The translations under genes were made by a program, and so were the position numbers. Shown one piece after another: positions 21,319 through 26,121 of a DNA stretch of 26,121 nucleotides; position 1 is the stretch's first letter, and every line of letters starts with the position of its first letter. Origin of the DNA: DASWED01 sp036394995 (GTDB lineage Bacteria; Actinomycetota; UBA4738; JACQTL01). Under the pieces are notes generated by a model. That model had not been told where the DNA came from, searched no databases, and saw only the letters and a program-made list of their open reading frames with translations. The stretch is from NCBI GenBank assembly GCA_036394995.1, contig DASWED010000101.1, positions 1 through 26,121 of the forward strand, read 5' to 3'.

Positions 21319-21669
21319 ATGCCCGGAGTGAGCCATCCGTGCGAAGACGGGTGGACGCCTCGAACGGCGTTCGGGGAACGTCCGGGGGCCGACGAGATGG
21401 ACCGCTACCGCCACGCGGAGCGCGTCGACGGGAGACGCCAGCGCCGACACGCCGCGCCGTTGCGGTCGCTCCCCGACGGGACGTTCGTCGCTGCCGGCGA
21501 CGTGCCGGCCCTGGTGCTCGGCGACCGCCTGGTGCCCTGGTCGCCCGCCGGCTACGGCTCGCCGCTCGAACGCCCGGGCCGTGGTCCGGCCTCCGTGCTC
21601 ACGCCGCCCAGCACCGTGGCGGTCCCCCGGAACGGCTACCGTCCGGTGCTCCATCCGACCGCGGGGTGA
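21319..21669 (+). CDS. Small conserved hypothetical protein (about 90-116 aa)
   Basis: The C-terminal part reads LPDGTFVAAGDVPALVLGDRLVPWSPAGYG, then VLTPPSTVAVPRNGYRPVLHP. I recognise this block (LPDG...LV..GR...W...GY...VLTPPS.VA....GY.P.LHP) as a recurrent unnamed protein end in actinobacteria. Upstream, MDRYRHAERVDGRRQRRH suggests a short helical lead. The start is undecided: ATG 21319 (116 aa), or ATG 21397 (90 aa), which follows GACGAG and seems the better fit to the recurrent domain. No signal peptide or cysteines of note. It is divergent from the S74 lipoprotein and converges on the cyclase/ATPase gene. The function is unknown. Confidence 0.6.
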   Translation: MPGVSHPCEDGWTPRTAFGERPGADEMDRYRHAERVDGRRQRRHAAPLRSLPDGTFVAAGDVPALVLGDRLVPWSPAGYGSPLERPGRGPASVLTPPSTVAVPRNGYRPVLHPTAG

Positions 21670-21718
21670 CCGACAGGCGCCGGCGGGATCGCATTCGAGC
21701 GGAGAAGCCCGCGTCCGG

Positions 21719-24340
21719 TCAGCCCCGTCGGGCCAGGGCCACGGCCTCGTCCAGGCTCATGGCCCGACCCTCCTCCCAGGCCCGGCGAGCGGCCTCCTCG
21801 GAGAGGTGCGCGCTGGCCTCGGCCACCGGGTCGCCCTCCAGCAAGCCGCCGATGGCCCCCGGAGGACCGCCCACCCGCTCCTTGACCGACTCCGAGGCAC
21901 CGGCCAGCCGGATGGCGTCCTCGTGCCGCCCCTCCCACGTCGCCAGGAAGGCCATGTCGGTGAACGTGATGCCGATCCCCGTGGCGTTGTCGACCTCCCG
22001 GAACAGGTCCAGGGCCTCGAGGGCGGCGGACCGGGCCTCCGGGAGACGGCCCACCCGCCCGTCGGCGAACGCCAGCCACAGGAGGTCGAACGCGAGGTGG
22101 AGGCGGTCCCCCACGCCGCGCCAGATCGCCACCACCTCCTCCAGGCTGTCGACCACCGGTTCCCAGTTGCCGGCCTGCGCGTCCTGCATCACGAGCATCG
22201 TCAGGACCTGCGCCACGCCGCGCTCGTCGCCCACGCGGCGGAACAGGTCGAGGCTCTCCTCGAGCAAACGGCCCGCGGCGGCGAGGTCGTCCCCGGCCAC
22301 CACGAACGCCAGATTGTACAGGGCCTCCGCGATGCGGGCGGGGTCCCCGAGCTCGCGTTCGATCGCTACGGCCTCCGCGTAGAAGATTCCGGTCGCCGCC
22401 CGGTCCTGTTGCCACCAGGCGATCCCTCCGGCCCCGATCAGCGCCTTGGCCCGGGCCGGGGTGGGCTGCCGGCCCGAGGGCACGGCCAGGATCTCCTCGA
22501 ACCACCGGCGGCCCTCGGCCAGGTGACCCCGCTGCTGCCAGAACCGCCACAGGGCCCCGGCCGCCTCCTGGGCCCGTCCGGCCTCGTCGGCCTCGACGGC
22601 CCACCGGAGCGCGGCGCGGATGTTCGCGTGCTCGCGGTCGCACCGATCGAGCCACTCGACCTGGTCGCCTGCCGTGAGGTGCGGTTCGGCCTCCAGCGCC
22701 AGGCGGAGAAAGTGGTCGGCGTGCCGGCGGGACATCTCCTCGAGCTCGCCGGCCTCCCGGAGCCGCTCCAGCGCGAACTCCCGGATCGTCTCGAGCATGG
22801 AGAACCGGGACTCACCGGCGGTCTCGGTCCGACGGATCAGCGACTGGTCGACGAGCGACGTCAGTCCCTCCAGGGGTTCGACGTCGAGCCCCCCGGGAAC
22901 GCACACCGCCTCGGCCGCCCCGAGGGTCCAGCCGCCGGTGAACACCGACAGCCGGGCGAACAGCCGCTGCTCCGCCGGCTCCAGCAGGTCGTGGCTCCAG
23001 GCGATGGCGTCGCGCAGCGTGCGCTGGCGTACGGGGAGGGTGCGCGGACCGGACGTGAGGATCGACAGCCGGCTGTCCAGGCGAGTCAGCATCTCCTCCG
23101 GCGACAGGACCTTGGTCCGGGTGGCCGCCAGCTCGATGGCCAGGGGCAGGCCGTCCAGCCGGGACGTGATCACGGCCACGGCGGGAGCGTTCTCCTCGGT
23201 CACCTGGAACCCGGGGCTCACGGCGACGGCCCGGTCGGTGAACAGGCGCACAGCCTCGATGCGCCGGAGGGTGGGCAGGTCCGGGAGGCGATCCGGGTCC
23301 GGCGGCTCGAGGGGCGGCACGCGGTACTCGTGCTCGCCCCGGAGCGAGAGCACGACGCGAGAGGTCACCAGGACCTTCAGCCTCGGGGACGCCGCCAGCA
23401 GCGCCTCCACCGCGGGGGCCGCCTCCGCCACCTGTTCGAAGTTGTCGAGGACCAGCAGGAGCTCCCGGTCCCGGACGTGGTCCTTCACCGCGTCCAGGAT
23501 CGTCCGGTCCGCGGCCTCGGGGACACCCAGCGCCCTGGCAACGGCCGGCGGGACCAGCAGCGGGTCGGTCACCGAGGACAGGTCCACGAAGAAGGCGCCG
23601 TCCGCGAACTCCGTGAGGACGTCGTTCGCCACCTGCAGGGCCAGCCGGGTCTTCCCCATGCCGCCCGGGCCCGTGAGGGTGAGGAGGCGGGTCCGGCCGA
23701 GGAGTCCCCGGACCTCGTCGATCGCATCCTCCCGGCCGACGAACGAGCTGAGCTGGGACGGGAGGTTGTTCGGCCTGGCGTCGAGCGTCCGGGGCGGCGG
23801 GTGGTCGGCGGGGAGGCCCTCCACCACGAGTTCGAACAGCCGCTGGGGGTGGGCGATGTCCTTGAGTCGATGCTCCCCGAGGTCCCTGAGCGAGACGCCC
23901 TCCGACAGGGCGTGCTGGACGAGGCCCCCGGTCGCGTCGGACATGAGCGTCTGCCCCCCGTGGGCGGCCTGCGCGACGCGCGCGGCCACGTTCACGTCCA
24001 TGCCCACGTAGTCCTCCCCGCCGAGCCGGCCCTCACCAGTGTGCAGCCCAATCCGAACCCGTAGCGGGTCGTGCGATGGCCATTCGTGGGCCGCGAGGCC
24101 CCGCTGGGCCGCCACCGCGGACTCCACGGCCGCCACCGGGCTCCGGAAGACCACGAAGAAGGAGTCCCCGTGGGTGTTCACCTCCACGCCGCCGCCGTCG
24201 GCGATGGCCGACCGGAGGATCCCGGCGTGCTCGTCGCGCACGGCCGCGTAGCGCTCGCCGAGCTCCTGGAGCAGGCGGGTGGACCCCTCGATGTCGGTGA
24301 ACATGAAGGTGACGGTTCCGGCCGGCAGCTCTCGCATCAC
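21719..24340 (-). CDS. Adenylate/guanylate-cyclase domain, NB-ARC ATPase and TPR protein
   Basis: The 873-aa protein begins with a class III nucleotide-cyclase domain (about 8-180): metal-binding D16 in FTDIEGST and D59 in HGDSFF, and NVAAR at 117-121. The usual purine-selecting lysine is Asn55 in VEVNTHGD, so cyclase activity is uncertain. A P-loop ATPase of the NB-ARC/AfsR type follows: Walker A GPGGMGKT (224-231), Walker B LLLVLDN (294-300), a sensor-like LVTSR and GLPLAIELA. The second half is helical with TPR-like repeats (LLEESLDLFRRVGDERG, RSAALEALDLFREV). There is no C-terminal LuxR-type DNA-binding domain. Start GTG 24340 (or ATG 24337) has no ribosome site. Proteins of this plan are abundant in actinobacteria and are thought to be signal-integrating STAND ATPases; no ligand is known here. 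Confidence 0.93.
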   Translation of the reverse strand: MMRELPAGTVTFMFTDIEGSTRLLQELGERYAAVRDEHAGILRSAIADGGGVEVNTHGDSFFVVFRSPVAAVESAVAAQRGLAAHEWPSHDPLRVRIGLHTGEGRLGGEDYVGMDVNVAARVAQAAHGGQTLMSDATGGLVQHALSEGVSLRDLGEHRLKDIAHPQRLFELVVEGLPADHPPPRTLDARPNNLPSQLSSFVGREDAIDEVRGLLGRTRLLTLTGPGGMGKTRLALQVANDVLTEFADGAFFVDLSSVTDPLLVPPAVARALGVPEAADRTILDAVKDHVRDRELLLVLDNFEQVAEAAPAVEALLAASPRLKVLVTSRVVLSLRGEHEYRVPPLEPPDPDRLPDLPTLRRIEAVRLFTDRAVAVSPGFQVTEENAPAVAVITSRLDGLPLAIELAATRTKVLSPEEMLTRLDSRLSILTSGPRTLPVRQRTLRDAIAWSHDLLEPAEQRLFARLSVFTGGWTLGAAEAVCVPGGLDVEPLEGLTSLVDQSLIRRTETAGESRFSMLETIREFALERLREAGELEEMSRRHADHFLRLALEAEPHLTAGDQVEWLDRCDREHANIRAALRWAVEADEAGRAQEAAGALWRFWQQRGHLAEGRRWFEEILAVPSGRQPTPARAKALIGAGGIAWWQQDRAATGIFYAEAVAIERELGDPARIAEALYNLAFVVAGDDLAAAGRLLEESLDLFRRVGDERGVAQVLTMLVMQDAQAGNWEPVVDSLEEVVAIWRGVGDRLHLAFDLLWLAFADGRVGRLPEARSAALEALDLFREVDNATGIGITFTDMAFLATWEGRHEDAIRLAGASESVKERVGGPPGAIGGLLEGDPVAEASAHLSEEAARRAWEEGRAMSLDEAVALARRG

Positions 24341-24362
24341 CGGGGCGGAATGTAGCGCGTCT

Positions 24363-24389
24363 TTCGACCGGCGGGGCTGTGGCTATGCT
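24363..24389 (+). promoter_or_regulatory. Candidate SigA-like promoter for the divergent SDR gene
   Basis: TTCGAC (24363-24368), 15 bases, TATGCT (24384-24389), in the 93-base space between the divergent cyclase/ATPase and SDR genes. The -10 is a good actinobacterial TANNNT; the -35 is approximate and its spacer is short. The transcription start would be near 24396, with a leader of about 38 bases. Confidence 0.35.
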
Positions 24390-24433
24390 GGCCCGCCGGT
24401 CAGGTGAGCGGAACCGACACGCGGGAGGCGGAC

Positions 24434-25225
24434 ATGCTCCTCGAGAACAAGCACGCTGTGGTCTATGGAGGGGCGGGCTCGGTGGGCGGCGCCGTGGCCC
24501 GGGCGTTCGCCCGGGAGGGAGCGCAGGTGTTCCTGGCCGGCCGGACGCTGCCGGCGCTCGAACGGGTGGCCGCCGAGATCGCCGACGCGGGAGGCCGGGC
24601 CGAGGCCGCGGAAGTGGACGCGCTCGACGAGCGGGCCGTGGACGAGCACGCCGACACCGTGGTGGTATCCGCCGGCGGCATCGACGTCTCGTTCAGCGCG
24701 ATCGGCCACGGCGACGTCCACGGAGCGCCGCTCCTCGAGATGCCGTTCGAGGACTTCGCCCGGCCCATCTGGACCGCCGTCCGGGCGCAGTTCCTGACGG
24801 CCCGGGCCGCCGCCCGGCACATGGTCGAACGGGGGTCCGGGGTGATCATGGCCATCACCGCGACCACGGCGCGCATGTCGATCCCTCATATCGGGGGGAC
24901 CGGGGTCGCGTTCGACGCCATCGAGAGCCTGTGCCGGCAGTGGGCGTGCGAGCTGGGGCCGAGCGGCGTCCGCGTGGTGTGGCTCCAGACCACGGGCATC
25001 GGCGAGGCCCTCCACGGCGATGTCCAACCCGACTACGGCACCCGTGCGGGACAGGGCCTGACCCGCGATGAGCTCGTCGAGTGGCTGAAGGGCAGGACCA
25101 TGCTGAACCGGCTGACTTCGCTGGCCGACGTGGGCGCGGCGGCAGCCTTCCTGGCCTCCGACGGTGCGGCCGCGATCACCGCGAGCGGCATCAACCTCAC
25201 CTCCGGCTCGGTCCCGACCAGGTAG
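24434..25225 (+). CDS. Atypical SDR-fold protein lacking the catalytic Tyr and Lys
   Basis: The 263-aa protein starts at ATG 24434 behind GGGAGGCGG (an upstream in-frame ATG at 24404 is less likely). It has an SDR Rossmann fold: VVYGGAGSVGGAVARAFA (9-26) with a modified glycine motif, FLAGRT after beta-2, VVVSAGG at 76-82, and the late ITASGINLTSG strand. At the catalytic site the usual S...Y-x3-K reads TATTARMSIPHIGGTGVAFD: Gly157 and Asp161 stand at the Tyr and Lys positions, and Thr replaces Ser. It is therefore probably not a normal dehydrogenase. It could be a binding or regulatory protein, or use different chemistry. Members of the same subgroup occur in actinobacteria, so the loss is unlikely to be an error. 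It converges on the CoA-binding gene, five bases apart. Confidence 0.88.
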   Translation: MLLENKHAVVYGGAGSVGGAVARAFAREGAQVFLAGRTLPALERVAAEIADAGGRAEAAEVDALDERAVDEHADTVVVSAGGIDVSFSAIGHGDVHGAPLLEMPFEDFARPIWTAVRAQFLTARAAARHMVERGSGVIMAITATTARMSIPHIGGTGVAFDAIESLCRQWACELGPSGVRVVWLQTTGIGEALHGDVQPDYGTRAGQGLTRDELVEWLKGRTMLNRLTSLADVGAAAAFLASDGAAAITASGINLTSGSVPTR

Positions 25226-25230
25226 ACGGT

Positions 25231-25707
25231 TCAGACGAGCTTCGGAACCTTGCCGGTCCTCGCGAGCACGAACCGCATGACCTTGTGCCCGGCGTCGGCC
25301 GTGGGTTCGAACATCAACGGGCATCCCCCGTCGATCACGGTGATCCCGTGCGTCCGGCCGTACTCGGTGGCTTCGTCGGACACGCTGCCCGAGCCGAAAG
25401 CCCGGTGCATCCACACGTGGGTGATGCCGAGGTCGGCGCATTCGCGCATGGCTTGATTCGCGATCTCCGGCCTCGTCCCGATCACCACCGCGTCCACGCC
25501 ACCGGGGATCGATCCCAGGTCGTGATAGCAGCGATCCCCCTCGACGGCGTCCCTGTTCGGGTTGACCGCGAAGACCTGGTAGCCGCGATCGCGGAGCCGC
25601 TGGTACACGAAGTTGCTGCCGTGGCTCTTCGGTGTCCTCGAGACACCGGTCACCGCGATCCGCCTGCAAGCGAGGAACTCCGATGCCGCCTCCTTGACCT
25701 TCTGCAT
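25231..25707 (-). CDS. CoA-binding (YccU-type) Rossmann protein
   Basis: The 158-aa protein starts at ATG 25707 (MQKVKEAASEFLACRRIAVTGVSR) behind AGAGGAGGAGG. RIAVTGVSRTPKSHGSNFVYQRLRDRGYQVFAVNP is the CoA-binding Rossmann motif. VDAVVIGTRPEIANQAMREC and THVWMHRAFGSGSVSDEATEYG follow, then ITVIDGGCPLMFEP, the conserved C-P-M end. Such stand-alone domains resemble the N-terminal CoA-binding part of succinyl-CoA synthetase alpha and of acyl-CoA synthetases (NDP-forming) but lack a catalytic half. They are thought to be CoA-binding regulators. The start follows a purine-rich tract. The gene is divergent from the edge transposase gene. Confidence 0.9.
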   Translation of the reverse strand: MQKVKEAASEFLACRRIAVTGVSRTPKSHGSNFVYQRLRDRGYQVFAVNPNRDAVEGDRCYHDLGSIPGGVDAVVIGTRPEIANQAMRECADLGITHVWMHRAFGSGSVSDEATEYGRTHGITVIDGGCPLMFEPTADAGHKVMRFVLARTGKVPKLV

Positions 25708-25718
25708 GCCTCCTCCTC

Positions 25719-25738
25719 TGCTGGATCCACTCCCAGCA
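25719..25738. repeat. Inverted repeat between the CoA-binding gene and the transposase gene
   Basis: TGCTGG (25719-25724) and CCAGCA (25733-25738) are perfect complements with an 8-base loop, 42 bases before the transposase start and 12 bases before the CoA-binding gene start. It may be part of the left end of an insertion sequence or an operator; the right end lies outside the window, so it cannot be tested here. Confidence 0.3.
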
Positions 25739-25779
25739 TCCGCGAGCAGCAGCGGAGTCGGCGGGGGCGAGGGTCCCGG

Positions 25780-26121
25780 GTGTCCGAGGAGGATCTGCGC
25801 AAGGAGGCTGTCCGTCGCCGTCGCGGCGGCGAGGGCGCCGAAGAGATCGCACAGGCGTTGGGCCGGACCACCCGGTGGGTCCGCAAGTGGGTGGTGCGAG
25901 CCGAGGAGGGAGTCGGCGAGAACGAGAAGGGGTGGGCCAAGGGCCGCTCCCGTGCGCCGCACCGTTCTCCCACCCGCACGCCCGAGGAGCTGCGCCGTCT
26001 GATCGTCGACGCCCGGATGCGCCTGGAGGCGAACCCGCGCGCCCAATACGGGCCTTTGGCGGTGGCTTGGGAGCTACGCCGCGTGGGCGTGGATCCCATC
26101 CCGAACCGATGGACGATCGAG
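25780..26121 (+). CDS. Transposase, N-terminal part (helix-turn-helix; IS-type, cut by window end)
   Basis: 114 codons are open from GTG 25780 to the window end. The N-terminus VSEEDLRKEAVRRRRGGEGA followed by EEIAQALGRTTRWVRKWVVRA is a helix-turn-helix of transposases of the IS481/IS3-like integrase-fold group. EELRRLIVDARMRLEANPRAQYGPLAVAWELRRVGVDPIP is the spacer helix region that precedes the DDE domain in that group. The DDE core itself lies beyond the window. Codon use includes CGT, TCT, GCT, CCT, TTG and CTA, which the neighbours avoid, supporting transfer from elsewhere. A GAGGG ribosome site precedes the start. The family assignment (IS481 or a relative) is approximate, and completeness cannot be judged. 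Confidence 0.75.
   Translation, partial: MSEEDLRKEAVRRRRGGEGAEEIAQALGRTTRWVRKWVVRAEEGVGENEKGWAKGRSRAPHRSPTRTPEELRRLIVDARMRLEANPRAQYGPLAVAWELRRVGVDPIPNRWTIE

Overview
The window is about 70% GC, with very strong G/C bias at third codon positions, GTG/ATG starts behind GGAGG-type ribosome sites, a DivIVA/Wag31-like coiled-coil gene divergent from a PknB-type kinase, a DUF6458-type membrane protein and a cyclase/NB-ARC signalling ATPase. Together these suggest a chromosomal segment of an uncultured high-GC Actinomycetota; the class cannot be fixed from the sequence. No rRNA, tRNA or CRISPR array was seen. The window is densely coding: no gene-free stretch exceeds about 200 bases.

Layout. 1-2100: a Ser/Thr kinase (cut by the window edge), divergent from a DivIVA-domain protein that converges on a secreted lysozyme-like protein. 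2185-5946 (minus strand): a tight five-gene operon, folE - PTPS - SAM methyltransferase - GT4 glycosyltransferase - SDR. The last four genes are joined by 4-bp ATGA/GTGA overlaps. GTP cyclohydrolase I, a BH4-type (C-x5-H-G-H) pyruvoyltetrahydropterin synthase and an SDR that could act as a sepiapterin reductase would make a tetrahydrobiopterin-type cofactor. The glycosyltransferase and methyltransferase could then give a methylated pterin glycoside. This is the most interesting system in the window. 6019-12099: a large multi-pass membrane protein, a 76-aa protein, and a 1173-aa secreted protein with DUF11 and RTX repeats, followed by a strong hairpin. 12272-18018 (minus strand): a YbaK-type deacylase with no ordinary start codon, a gdhA interrupted by one in-frame amber codon, an alpha/beta hydrolase, a tandem-fused 3-hydroxyacyl-CoA dehydrogenase (two complete active sites), a GNAT acetyltransferase and a small unknown protein.

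18214-21669: small accessory genes. These are a DUF6458-like membrane protein, an unknown 129-aa protein, an RsbRD_N-like stress-signalling protein, a CBS/BON protein, the broken 5' end of an acyltransferase-3 gene, a lipoprotein with a peptidase S74 self-cleaving chaperone domain, and a small conserved hypothetical. 21719-26121: an adenylate-cyclase/NB-ARC/TPR protein, divergent from an SDR that lacks the catalytic Tyr and Lys, then a CoA-binding protein, then the start of a transposase gene running off the window with less GC-biased codons.

Regulation. Three genes (the lysozyme-like protein, the RTX protein and the DUF6458 protein) are each preceded by GTTTsG, exactly 14 bases, then GG(A/G)(A/T)A(C/T). 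This resembles promoters of the general-stress sigma factors (SigB/SigF group), and an RsbRD_N-like protein is encoded nearby. Three remnants or lesions lie among otherwise intact genes: the gdhA amber, the acyltransferase remnant and the edge transposase.
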